NCBI RefSeq assembly: GCF_002797395.1
Contig: NZ_KZ454943.1
Coordinates: forward strand, 921,325-985,324
Length of the DNA stretch: 64,000 bases
Reading direction: 5' to 3'
DNA from: Bacillus solitudinis
Lineage (GTDB): Bacteria; Bacillota; Bacilli; Bacillales; Bacillaceae_D
The position numbers and the translations under genes were made by a program. This document shows positions 1 through 8,781 of this stretch, one piece after another (position 1 is the stretch's first letter; each line of letters starts with the position of its first letter). The notes below the pieces were generated by a model, which was not told where the DNA came from, did not search any database, and saw nothing but the letters and a program-made list of their open reading frames with translations.

Positions 1-51
1 ACCTAGTTCAACACGCCTACCCCATTTATTTAAAACGGTAAAAAGATATAA

Positions 52-80
52 ACAAAAACTCGACCACTAAAGGTCGAGTT
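52..80 (-). terminator. spoIIB terminator
   Basis: A 9-bp perfect stem (57-65 with 72-80) and a 6-nt loop is followed on the minus strand by a T run (54-58). The stem overlaps the TAA stop codon of spoIIB. Typical rho-independent terminator. Confidence 0.85.
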
Positions 81-1119
81 ATTCCCACTCGCTCAGTAAA
101 AGTTCGTAATTCACTAATGCATGAAGCAGTTCTTGTTGCGTGACCCAGAGCTGTTGCTTGTCTTCAGTCTGTACGTAATTTTCTAAGCCTTGTCCAGCTT
201 TGACAAGGGCATCTCCCATCGCCAGTGCATGTGGTTGACCAGAGCTTGGTAACGTGCTAAAAGCCCGGTCTCGCTTTCCTTGCAACAGCGACAACTGCTC
301 CTCAATCACGTTCACTTGATTATCAGTTATAATCGCACCATCTCTTGTCAGACCATCAACAGATAACTGCATCATCTCTTTAAAGCTGTGTGACGCATCA
401 AAAAACCAGTTTGTCACATCTGTCTCTATATCTTCAATGGTAATTCCTTCAACGCGATAAGATTTTAGATACGTTTCTTGGTTATATCCTTCATATAATT
501 TACTAATTGCTGTGGATTGAGCCCGATCCCCACCAATACCGATAAACATGTAAATCGGGTCCGTTGATTTCGTTAATACCGCTGCGAGACCCTTCTTATG
601 GATATTCGAAGCAATTAGCTCACCTTTTTCCTGCGATGAAAATGCTCCACCCTGTACAACATCAACAGCAAGAGTCGGTAATCCGACCGCCCCATCACCG
701 AAGGCTGGAATGGTTGACGCTGTTGTCGAACCTGCCTCAATACTCTGCTGATCACCGCCAGTAAACACCGTTAGAACCATAAAACCAAAGCTAATTCCAA
801 CGATAATTGCAGAAAATATCGCCATCACGAGCATCGTTGGAAATGAGCGCTTCGCCTCATAGTTTCTAGTTTTTTTCTTTCGCTTATATGGTATCTTCGG
901 TGCCTTTTCTCGGTTTCCATCATCCCAAAAGGGTTGTCCTCTTTTCTTTCGTTCTTCTTGAATTGCATTAAAATTAATAACCTTATCTGGTTGAGGTACA
1001 AATTCTCGATCACTCTCTGACGTTTCGTCACGTGCTGCAACAATCTCATCATAGAATTCATGTACGTTCTGCTCTTTACCGTTTAGACGAATCGAAATTT
1101 TCCGTTGCTCACGTTCCAT
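79..1119 (-). CDS. spoIIB: Stage II sporulation protein SpoIIB (SPOR domain)
   Basis: 346-aa bitopic membrane protein. A basic cytoplasmic N-terminal region of about 90 residues is followed by one transmembrane segment (about 91-117) and an extracytoplasmic SPOR-type domain (about 149-223, containing VVQGGAFSS), then a helical C-terminal region. In B. subtilis SpoIIB helps septal-wall degradation and localisation of engulfment proteins. Its place downstream of a comC-type prepilin peptidase and folC is the B. subtilis synteny, which supports the name. ATG at 1119 is preferred over the in-frame GTG at 1128, because GGGGTG sits 6 nt before the ATG and includes that GTG. The C-terminal half resembles that of the PilO-like protein at 5447-6904. 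Confidence 0.85.
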   Translation of the reverse strand: MEREQRKISIRLNGKEQNVHEFYDEIVAARDETSESDREFVPQPDKVINFNAIQEERKKRGQPFWDDGNREKAPKIPYKRKKKTRNYEAKRSFPTMLVMAIFSAIIVGISFGFMVLTVFTGGDQQSIEAGSTTASTIPAFGDGAVGLPTLAVDVVQGGAFSSQEKGELIASNIHKKGLAAVLTKSTDPIYMFIGIGGDRAQSTAISKLYEGYNQETYLKSYRVEGITIEDIETDVTNWFFDASHSFKEMMQLSVDGLTRDGAIITDNQVNVIEEQLSLLQGKRDRAFSTLPSSGQPHALAMGDALVKAGQGLENYVQTEDKQQLWVTQQELLHALVNYELLLSEWE

Positions 1120-1237
1120 ATCAAGCACCCCTTTTCGTAAGCTTGTTTACTCTATTCTATTAGAGTGTGGCAATTGATAGAACTAGTTTAACTTATTTTT
1201 CATAGATCAAGAAAGAACAAGTACATTTATCCCAGTG

Positions 1238-1397
1238 CACTGAAAAAGGTACGGTTTTCACCTTTTCAATGCCTTTAAGAAATGAGAGGAACCGTTACTT
1301 TGTCTTAAGCATGCTATGAGGGGGTTTCTCGCAGCATGCGCGCAACGTGTGGAGCCATTGCTGTTTCTCGAATCTGCTAAATGGGACTTTTTCAGTG
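1238..1397. repeat. 160-bp MITE-like intergenic inverted-repeat element
   Basis: This fills most of the gap between pilC and spoIIB. Perfect 11-bp terminal inverted repeats (CACTGAAAAAG at 1238-1248, CTTTTTCAGTG at 1387-1397) enclose nested hairpins such as GCATGCT/AGCATGC. No ORF lies inside. From memory the ends resemble those of IS1182-type elements in Bacillaceae, but this was not searched. It could instead be a structured untranslated region between pilC and spoIIB. Confidence 0.5.
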
Positions 1398-1430
1398 GCC
1401 CTTATTTATTCCTTGCTCTTTAGAATTACG

Positions 1431-2642
1431 TTAAATTTGATTATAAATTTCAAACATTGGTAGCATTGCTGCGAGAACAATCGTCCCGACAATTATCCCT
1501 AATATTGCTATCATTAAAGGTTCTACAATTGAGCTGAGTCGCGAAGTCATTTGTTCAACCTCGTCCTCATAAAAGTCAGCTATTTTTTCGAGCATGGTTT
1601 CAAGCTGCCCCGATTCCTCACCAACTTTAATCATATGGGTTACTATTTTGGGGAAAATCCAGCTCTTTGCAAAAGGTGCAGAGAGACTCTCCCCGCTTCT
1701 TAAAGAATCCTTCGCATCATTTAATGTCTTCGCAACAACATCATTGTTAGCAATTTCCGAACTCATTGTTAAAATATTCAAAACGGGTACAGAACTTTTA
1801 AACATTGATGACATCGTTCGCATTACTCTTGCAATTAATGTCTTCTGAATTAAGGGGCCAAACACTGGCATCTTCAATTTCATTAAGTGCAGAAAGTAGC
1901 GACCCTTAGGATTCTGATTCACTGCTGTAAATACTAAAGCTATTAAAATAACAATTAGGATTGCAACATACCACTGTTGGACGAAAAAATCAGAAACAGC
2001 CATAACCATTTTTGTTGGGGGCGGAATCTCCCCACCCATACTCGTTAAATTATTTAATAAACTAGGTAACACCTGTGTTAAGAGAATAATGACAACAATA
2101 ACAGCAACAACAGAGACAGCAAGTGGATACATTAAAACTGATTTGACTTTTTCTTTAACCTTATGGTCTTTTTCATAAAACAACGCCATTCGGTCTAGAA
2201 CATTTTCGAGGTCGCCACTCGTCTCTCCTGCACGAATCATATTCACAAAAACTTTATCAAAAATTTTCGGATATTGCGCGCACGCATCAGAAAATGCTAT
2301 ACCCGAACGTAGTTCCTCATAAATTTCTTCTAAGGCCTTTTGAAAAGGTTTAGAAGATACTTGATCTGATAGTAATCGAATTGAATCAACAATGGTTGTA
2401 CCAGCTTTAATTAAGGTAGCAAGCTGTCTACAAAATATAACGAAGTCCTTGTTTTTAACTGGTTTTCCAATCGTCATATTTAAATCTATGTTTAACGCAC
2501 TTTCCTTTTGAGCCTTTAATTCGGAAATATAAAGTCTCTTTCCCTTAAGCTCTGTCATTGCCGCTTCTTGATTGGGCGCAGTTAATTTTCCTTTTATTTC
2601 TTTCCCCGTTCTTGCATCAATTGCTTTATAGAGAAAAAGCAT
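1431..2642 (-). CDS. pilC: Type IV pilus inner-membrane platform protein PilC
   Basis: 403-aa polytopic protein of the PilC/GspF family, the membrane platform on which the PilB and PilT motors act. It has an N-terminal helical segment (LFLYKAID start) and two repeated T2SSF cytoplasmic domains (about 65-190 and 265-390), each followed by hydrophobic segments (about 168-195, 220-240 and 370-398). The repeated GE(T/E)SGxLE motif is visible in both halves. Length is typical. It is the last pilus gene of the cluster, about 25 bp after pilT. Start is supported by AAAGGGAG. A competence protein ComGB is related, but linkage to pilB, pilT and pilM-O favours pilus assembly. Confidence 0.92.
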   Translation of the reverse strand: MLFLYKAIDARTGKEIKGKLTAPNQEAAMTELKGKRLYISELKAQKESALNIDLNMTIGKPVKNKDFVIFCRQLATLIKAGTTIVDSIRLLSDQVSSKPFQKALEEIYEELRSGIAFSDACAQYPKIFDKVFVNMIRAGETSGDLENVLDRMALFYEKDHKVKEKVKSVLMYPLAVSVVAVIVVIILLTQVLPSLLNNLTSMGGEIPPPTKMVMAVSDFFVQQWYVAILIVILIALVFTAVNQNPKGRYFLHLMKLKMPVFGPLIQKTLIARVMRTMSSMFKSSVPVLNILTMSSEIANNDVVAKTLNDAKDSLRSGESLSAPFAKSWIFPKIVTHMIKVGEESGQLETMLEKIADFYEDEVEQMTSRLSSIVEPLMIAILGIIVGTIVLAAMLPMFEIYNQI

Positions 2643-2667
2643 AGATTTCTCCCTTTCGATTCATATT

Positions 2668-3708
2668 TTACTCATGTTTGTCCCAATTAGGCACATATTC
2701 ATCCGCATCTTGACGTGTTACAAGCCCCTGCTTAACTAATTCAACGACAGCCATATTCATCGTTTGCATTCCAATGGCTTTTGACGTTTCTAAAACCGTT
2801 TGGATCTGATGAACCTTGTCTGAACGGATTAAATTAGCAACCGCCGGTGTATTAACAAGTATTTCCATTGCAGCTGTCCTTCCCTTATCCCCAGGTAGTG
2901 GCAATAGCCGTTGAGAGATAACACCTGCTAACGTACCTGCTAGCTGTGTGCGGATTTGTTGCTGTTGGTCACCCGGAAACACATCAATAATCCGATCAAT
3001 GGTTTGCGCAGCCCCAGTAGTATGAAGAGTAGCCAAGACAAGATGTCCTGTCTCAGCGGCAGTAATTGCCGTGGAAATCGTATCAACATCACGCATTTCG
3101 CCAACAAGAATCACGTCTGGATCCTGCCGTAAAGCTGCACGAAGTCCTACACTAAAAGAGGAGCTGTCCTGACCGATTTCTCGCTGATTTATTAAACTCT
3201 TCTTATGGCGATGCAGGTACTCAATCGGATCCTCGAGGGTTAATATATGTTTACTCATTGTCTCGTTGATATAATCCAATATGGAAGCTAAGGTTGTAGA
3301 CTTGCCACTCCCCGTAGGGCCTGTGACAAGAAGCAATCCTTGTGTTTGCTTTGCGAAGAAGCGGCAGACATCTGGTAAATTTAAATCTAAAAAGGAAGGT
3401 ATTACACTATTTATAAGACGACAGACGATGCCAATCGATCCCTTTTGTTTAAATAGATTGACTCGAAAAAAACAAACCCCTTCAATTTCATAGGAGAAGT
3501 CAAGCTCTGCTTGGTGCTGAAATTTTTCAAACTGATCTTCAGTCGTAATTTCCTTTGCCATGGTGAATGTATCAGAAGGAGTAAGACAGTCACCACCAAT
3601 TTTCTTTAATTTTCCATTTATTCGAACGATTGGTGTAGAATCAACTGTAATATGTAAATCAGATGCTTGATTCTGGAAGGCAAATTTCAATAATTTATGC
3701 ATGTTCAT
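2668..3708 (-). CDS. pilT: Type IV pilus retraction ATPase PilT
   Basis: 346-aa cytoplasmic hexameric ATPase that depolymerises pilin and powers retraction (twitching). The N-terminal PAS-like domain has the ASDLHI motif near residue 16. Walker A GPTGSGKS is at 130-137, the Asp box HILTLEDPIEY follows, then Walker B (DPDVILVGEMRD) and the His box ETGHLVLATLHT. An upstream in-frame extension exists, but ATG at 3708 is preceded by AAGGTGG and matches the family start; the extension would overlap pilB. A dedicated PilT separates this system from the Bacillus competence pseudopilus, which has only the ComGA motor. Confidence 0.93.
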   Translation of the reverse strand: MNMHKLLKFAFQNQASDLHITVDSTPIVRINGKLKKIGGDCLTPSDTFTMAKEITTEDQFEKFQHQAELDFSYEIEGVCFFRVNLFKQKGSIGIVCRLINSVIPSFLDLNLPDVCRFFAKQTQGLLLVTGPTGSGKSTTLASILDYINETMSKHILTLEDPIEYLHRHKKSLINQREIGQDSSSFSVGLRAALRQDPDVILVGEMRDVDTISTAITAAETGHLVLATLHTTGAAQTIDRIIDVFPGDQQQQIRTQLAGTLAGVISQRLLPLPGDKGRTAAMEILVNTPAVANLIRSDKVHQIQTVLETSKAIGMQTMNMAVVELVKQGLVTRQDADEYVPNWDKHE

Positions 3709-3721
3709 TTTAAAACCACCT

Positions 3722-5398
3722 TTATTCCATTGTGACACGGTACACTTCTTCAATCGTGGTTCCGCCCTCTGACACCTTTTTGAGACCATCTTCAAACATC
3801 GATTGAAACCCTTTCTGTTGCGCATATTTTAAATACGCAGAGGAGGGTAATTTCTGGGTAATCATATCTCTTAAGTGGTCATCAATCAGCACTGTTTCAT
3901 GAATTGCCATTCTTCCTTTATAGCCTGTACTGTTACATGCTGAACATCCTTCACCTTTTACAACCGAATCTATCTTTAGTCCCCGAGATAAAAAGAGTTC
4001 TTCTTCTTCTTCTAACGTTAACTGGTAGGGCTTTGTGCATGAAGAACACACACGGCGAACAAGACGCTGTCCAACGACACCAAGTAGTGCAGAGGAAACA
4101 AGAAAAGGCTCAAGTCCCATATCAATTAGTCGACTTATCGCACTAGCTGCATCGTTTGTATGGAGAGTACTAAGTACTAGATGACCCGTTAACGCTGATC
4201 GCAAAGCGATTTCCGCTGTTTCCGTATCTCGAATTTCCCCTACCATGATGATATCAGGGTCTTGACGAAGAATGGACCGTAGCCCTCTTGCAAATGTCAT
4301 TCCAATGAGTGAATTAACTTGAACTTGATTAACACCTTTTAATTGGTATTCAACTGGGTCTTCTACGGTTATTATGTTTACTTCATCTGTATTCACTTCA
4401 TGCAAAGCCGTATATAGGGTCGTCGACTTACCCGATCCAGTCGGTCCCGTCACAAGAAGTATTCCATATGCGCTTTGAATCATTTTTTGGAAATTGGCTT
4501 CATTTCCTTTTGAAAAACCGAGTTGTTCAATTCCGAGTGTCACATTTCCGGTATCTAGAAGACGCATGACAACCTTCTCGCCGTAAATCGTAGGAAGACA
4601 GGCAACGCGAAGATCAATATTACGTAAATCAATATCCATTCTGAAACGTCCATCTTGTGGAAGACGTTTTTCCGCAATGTTCAGTTTTGACATGATTTTA
4701 ATGCGCGAAACTAAAATGTTTTGCATTGATTTTGGTACCTTTTTCTCCGTTCTTAAAACACCATCCACTCGAAAACGAATTAAAGTTTCATGCTCTAAAG
4801 GATCAATATGGACATCACTAGCCCCTACTCCAATTGCTTGGCTAATAAGCTGGTTAACCATTTTTGCCACTGGTGAGTCATCGGACTGCTGTGCTTCTAA
4901 GTATGCCTCATCATTTTCGTCTGTTGGGACATCCTTCATCATTTGGTCTATCGATTTCTGCATTCCGTAGTAGCGGTTAATTGCTAGCTTAAGCTCCGCT
5001 CGTCTTGCTATTGCTGGCTGAATCTCAAAACCCGTACTTAAGCGGAGATCATCGAGAGCAAAGTAGTCTAATGGGTCAACCATCGCTACCATCAGCCGAT
5101 TTCCATCTCTTTGAATCGGTAACACTTGATACCGTCTTGCTAAGTCCTCACTAATAGCATTAATCAAGTTAGGCTCTATTTTCTGTTTATAAAGATTGAC
5201 ATGTGGTATCCCTAACTGAAACTCTAATACTTCAATAATTCTTTGTTCACTAACAAGATTCATATGAGCCAACTGATCGCCCAGCCGATAACCGGTTCTC
5301 TTTTGTTCAGCAAGGGCTAGCATCAAATCTTCATCTGAAATGACTTGGGCTTCAACTAACAAATCTCCTAATCGTTTTCGTTGCTGTTTTTGATTCAT
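3722..5398 (-). CDS. pilB: Type IV pilus extension ATPase PilB
   Basis: 558-aa GspE/PilB-type assembly ATPase. The N-terminal MshEN-like domain (about 1-150) can bind c-di-GMP in some family members; binding here is not shown. The core carries Walker A GPTGSGKST near residue 320, Walker B QDPDIIMVGEIRD, and a His box GHLVLSTLHT. A C-terminal zinc site shows two CxxC pairs (CSSC and CSAC). Length is normal. It is followed 13 bp later by pilT. Start is supported by AAGGAG about 10 nt upstream. Confidence 0.93.
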   Translation of the reverse strand: MNQKQQRKRLGDLLVEAQVISDEDLMLALAEQKRTGYRLGDQLAHMNLVSEQRIIEVLEFQLGIPHVNLYKQKIEPNLINAISEDLARRYQVLPIQRDGNRLMVAMVDPLDYFALDDLRLSTGFEIQPAIARRAELKLAINRYYGMQKSIDQMMKDVPTDENDEAYLEAQQSDDSPVAKMVNQLISQAIGVGASDVHIDPLEHETLIRFRVDGVLRTEKKVPKSMQNILVSRIKIMSKLNIAEKRLPQDGRFRMDIDLRNIDLRVACLPTIYGEKVVMRLLDTGNVTLGIEQLGFSKGNEANFQKMIQSAYGILLVTGPTGSGKSTTLYTALHEVNTDEVNIITVEDPVEYQLKGVNQVQVNSLIGMTFARGLRSILRQDPDIIMVGEIRDTETAEIALRSALTGHLVLSTLHTNDAASAISRLIDMGLEPFLVSSALLGVVGQRLVRRVCSSCTKPYQLTLEEEEELFLSRGLKIDSVVKGEGCSACNSTGYKGRMAIHETVLIDDHLRDMITQKLPSSAYLKYAQQKGFQSMFEDGLKKVSEGGTTIEEVYRVTME

Positions 5399-5446
5399 AC
5401 AACATAGCTCCTTTTTTAAAACTGGCTATTAGTTACCGTTACGTGT

Positions 5447-6904
5447 TTACTTAGAGCTAATTCGTTCAAAGCCATTTAGAGTGAGAGCAAAGTCTAACAT
5501 TAGTCCTTCGGTTTGCCACAAAACCGAAGTATTTCCCGTAGCATGATAATAATTTAGTGTGTTTTCCACTTGCTTTAATAAACGAGCAGTCTCTTCTAAA
5601 TCAATTTTTCGATTTCCGCTTGATTTATCAATCACGCTTTGCACTTTAGTTTGGTAGTTTGTCAGCGTATTTGAAGCTGCTTGTAAGCGTTGAGGTGTCA
5701 AAGTATATTCAGGCGCTGTTAACCCTTTCGTCGTAATTTCTGTTATATTCGCCATTACTTCATATGCTTCATTTAATATCGTTTGTTCAGCTTCTGATAA
5801 ACGGATTGGAATCGCTTTAACAAATGTAGGAAAGCCTTGGTCTCTGATATAAGAAGCTTTTCTGACTGCAGACGCCTCATCTGAACCGATAGACGTATAG
5901 ATAAAATTCGTTTTACTGCCTTCTATTCTTGGATAAAAACCTTTATTTACAAGGTTTTGAACTTCAAGGTACAAATACTCCTCTAATGAATACCCTCCTG
6001 ACTGAACAAAATAGATGAACGAATCTCCTTCAGTAACCGTTGCTTCATAGTGTAACGGCCTTTGATAGACTTCATACTTTGGACTCTCACGAACGAACGA
6101 GTCCCCACTAGAGGGAGAAGTTGGAGAAGGCGCTATTGGCGCTAAAAAAGGGGGTTCAATTGGTATTGGTTGAATAGTTTCGTAATCTTCAACAGTGATG
6201 TTGGTTGTTTCTGTAACATAGCGTTTAATTTTCCCTGAATCAAATTCATAATCCAATTCAAAGTCTTCTTGATACTCAATAAATGGAGCAAATTCACTGG
6301 AATAGAACGTACGAAGCGTTAATATCGCATTTGCTCGCTCTCTGTTTTCACTATCTAAACCAAAGGTGTAGCTCTGAACATGAACGGTTTTCTGAAGATT
6401 CTCTACCTCGCGTACAAACCAATGAACATTATCTATTAATCCACTAACATTAATCACCATCTCAACATAAGAAACTGTTAAATCCTCAACCTCTACTACT
6501 TTCTCTTGCAAAGGTTCATATAATTCTTCTGAGAAAATATGTCTCCACTTTTCCTGTTCATTTACATTAGGAAGGACTGAAACTGAGATATTCTCAATTA
6601 CAACTTCAGCATCTATTTCTGTTTTTTCAAGTTCTGCTATCATTTGTTCAACTTCTGGCTTTATCGATACACTTTCCGTTAGTTGTTGTTTTTCTCCCTC
6701 GCTTAACGTATCTGGAACAAGCGAAGCAAGCGTCGTCTCAAGTGTAGTTATTTCGTTGTTCACTCCAGATAGCAACAGTTCCTTCTCCTCTTTTTCAATT
6801 GCTACAGGTCGAACAAGATAAACATAACAAGCGATTAACACTAAAAATAAGATAATAAGAGCATAAAAGACTGTTTTTTGATTTTTCTTTAACCATTCCG
6901 TCAC
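5447..6904 (-). CDS. pilO: PilO-like type IV pilus alignment protein with C-terminal SPOR domain
   Basis: 485-aa protein, more than twice the usual length of PilO (about 200 aa). It has a short cytoplasmic tail, one transmembrane segment (about 12-31), a coiled-coil stretch (35-65) and an extracytoplasmic PilO-like region to about 205. A Pro-rich linker (246-266) leads to a SPOR-like domain (about 297-366; FVQSGGYSLEE, ending FVKAIPI) and a helical C-terminal domain (about 367-480). The GTG start overlaps the TGA of the preceding pilN gene, so the two are translationally coupled. PilO assignment rests on position after pilM-pilN and topology. The C-terminal half resembles SpoIIB. SPOR domains bind denuded glycan strands, so a link to septal or worked cell wall is inferred. 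Confidence 0.7.
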   Translation of the reverse strand: MTEWLKKNQKTVFYALIILFLVLIACYVYLVRPVAIEKEEKELLLSGVNNEITTLETTLASLVPDTLSEGEKQQLTESVSIKPEVEQMIAELEKTEIDAEVVIENISVSVLPNVNEQEKWRHIFSEELYEPLQEKVVEVEDLTVSYVEMVINVSGLIDNVHWFVREVENLQKTVHVQSYTFGLDSENRERANAILTLRTFYSSEFAPFIEYQEDFELDYEFDSGKIKRYVTETTNITVEDYETIQPIPIEPPFLAPIAPSPTSPSSGDSFVRESPKYEVYQRPLHYEATVTEGDSFIYFVQSGGYSLEEYLYLEVQNLVNKGFYPRIEGSKTNFIYTSIGSDEASAVRKASYIRDQGFPTFVKAIPIRLSEAEQTILNEAYEVMANITEITTKGLTAPEYTLTPQRLQAASNTLTNYQTKVQSVIDKSSGNRKIDLEETARLLKQVENTLNYYHATGNTSVLWQTEGLMLDFALTLNGFERISSK

Positions 6905-7461
6905 TGAGTTTCACCTACAATCGTTTTAAGCTTAAGCTGATATAACGAGGTGTAGAAAAGCTCATCCTCATCAGATATATCAATTGATTGTAACTCAGCA
7001 CTTTCAACAAATCCTGCTTGTAGTAAACGATATAAATAAGTAGCAGCATCTCCTTTTGAAGGAAATCTTACAATTAATGTAAGTGAACCAGTATTTTCTA
7101 AATTAAAGTTTTCAACGGAAGCTTCACCAGGCAATAAACGATAAAAGTTATCCTTTAGTTCACTTGACTCCTTAAAAATTGTATTCAAGGTTTGGTCAAG
7201 ATTCTTATATTTCATCACATAATTGTATTCTGTTACACCCGTTGTCTCCTCAATAAATTGAAGTTGAAGACTATCTCTTAATTCTGTCTGGGAAACAATA
7301 GAAGAATCAAGATTCTCAACGGAATCAGTTAAATCAAAATAACTATATACAAGTATAGCCGTTGTTGCGACACAAACTACTAGTCCCACAACAGGAATAA
7401 TCGGTGTCCATATTGGCTTTGAACGTTCTACATTAGGTAATAAATCGATTGTGAAGTTCAC
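6901..7461 (-). CDS. pilN: Type IV pilus assembly protein PilN
   Basis: 186-aa bitopic protein. The cytoplasmic N-terminus holds an INLLP-like motif (IDLLPNVER at about 5-13), which in the family docks into PilM. One transmembrane segment (about 19-42) is followed by a coiled coil and a small alpha/beta extracytoplasmic domain. It lies between pilM and pilO with coding overlap to the latter. The GTG start follows GGAGCGATGAC. PilN, PilO and PilM form the alignment complex; without an outer membrane no PilP or PilQ is needed, and none is seen. Confidence 0.8.
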   Translation of the reverse strand: MNFTIDLLPNVERSKPIWTPIIPVVGLVVCVATTAILVYSYFDLTDSVENLDSSIVSQTELRDSLQLQFIEETTGVTEYNYVMKYKNLDQTLNTIFKESSELKDNFYRLLPGEASVENFNLENTGSLTLIVRFPSKGDAATYLYRLLQAGFVESAELQSIDISDEDELFYTSLYQLKLKTIVGETQ

Positions 7462-7500
7462 GTCATCGCTCCATTCTACCGAAACAGGTGCCTGTCTATA

Positions 7501-8715
7501 TTAGAATTTTCTTCTTTTATTAGCTTTCTCACGACCACGCATCGCCAAGCCAAGTGCGACACTACATGTATCTAATAAATTTCTTTGTATAAAGCTAGGG
7601 TCCAAAATCGGTTCGAAATCAATTCGACATACCTCAGTCGCCATCTGATCCGAAAAAGAATTAAAAATAAGGTCGGTATATTCACCCGTAACAATAATTC
7701 TTGTAAATTCCGTTTGACGTTCGCCTAGGGTATACCGAAAGAAGTTTTGAGCTTTTTCCACTTCATTGACGAGGTCATTTAAATAGGCTTCCTGCTCAAA
7801 AACTGATTCATTACCAGTATTTTTTTTCGACTGTGGTAAAACCCTCGCTGCAATTTTTTTTTCTTCTTTCAAATAGAGAGGATTTTCAATTTCCTCTTCT
7901 TCTAGAAGAGTAAGGGGGGGTTCTTCATCCTTAATCAACGAAAGAGACTCCTCAATCTCCTCAGTGGTTGCCGCTGTTTGTAGTTGATGAAAATATTGAT
8001 TGCTGTTCACGGGCATTGTCCGAGAAAAGGCAATTAACTCATCCTTAAAAATATGAAGATCTATCGACTCCTCAGAAACTTCGACAATCATTTCCGTTTC
8101 TGTTAACCATTTGGAATGCACAAAATTAATAAGTCGCTTTAAGGCAAGTGCACGAACCTCTGCTGACAATGGCCTTAAGCCACTCTCTTCACAGACGTCC
8201 ACTAAATCCTCTGAAAGTTCCCTTGAAGTGGCAAAAAAGAGGATTTCACTTCTAGCCCCCTTTAAATCGTCTTCAATCGAGTTACTTAACTCGTCCATCG
8301 TAAGTTCCTGTGCGTGTTGAGCGTTTCTTACAGATGCGATCGTTCCAATTTTCACAAAGTCATAGATAGGATTATCAAAAGGAAGCAGAATACTGTCACC
8401 AAGTTGAAATTGAAGAATTTTCCCTAGTTCCGCTTCTTCCAAATCAGGGAGAGACGTAATTTTACGAACCAACGTATGTTGTGTTGGAATCGCCAAATGC
8501 ACTTGTTTTGAGCTGTTTTTTTCCTCTAAAAAACTACGAAGTACCATTGAGACCTTGCTTTTATTTAAAAGGCGCCCACTCTCAACTGGATTTCCATCTA
8601 TCTCCTTAACTGTAATTGTTTGTATGAGAGGAAGGTCTTTCTCCATTTTTACCGTCGCAAACGTAATTTTCTTATCTTGAAAATTAATTCCTGAGAACTT
8701 GTTGTTAAAAAACAT
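7501..8715 (-). CDS. pilM: Type IV pilus actin-like protein PilM
   Basis: 404-aa cytoplasmic protein of the PilM/FtsA-like ATPase superfamily. The N-terminal segment (GINFQDKKITFATVK) matches the first phosphate-binding strand pair. AIPTQHTLVRKI is typical of PilM, and the C-terminal IIVTGEYTDLI fits the third nucleotide-binding motif. An acidic low-complexity insertion (about 245-285, many Glu) is unusual. It heads the pilMNO block. Start is supported by GAGGTGA 5 nt upstream. Confidence 0.82.
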   Translation of the reverse strand: MFFNNKFSGINFQDKKITFATVKMEKDLPLIQTITVKEIDGNPVESGRLLNKSKVSMVLRSFLEEKNSSKQVHLAIPTQHTLVRKITSLPDLEEAELGKILQFQLGDSILLPFDNPIYDFVKIGTIASVRNAQHAQELTMDELSNSIEDDLKGARSEILFFATSRELSEDLVDVCEESGLRPLSAEVRALALKRLINFVHSKWLTETEMIVEVSEESIDLHIFKDELIAFSRTMPVNSNQYFHQLQTAATTEEIEESLSLIKDEEPPLTLLEEEEIENPLYLKEEKKIAARVLPQSKKNTGNESVFEQEAYLNDLVNEVEKAQNFFRYTLGERQTEFTRIIVTGEYTDLIFNSFSDQMATEVCRIDFEPILDPSFIQRNLLDTCSVALGLAMRGREKANKRRKF

Positions 8716-8781
8716 ATGGTCACCTCAATTTATTCCACTCTCTAAATTACTATCATAATTTCAATCGTTGTTATAAATCTG

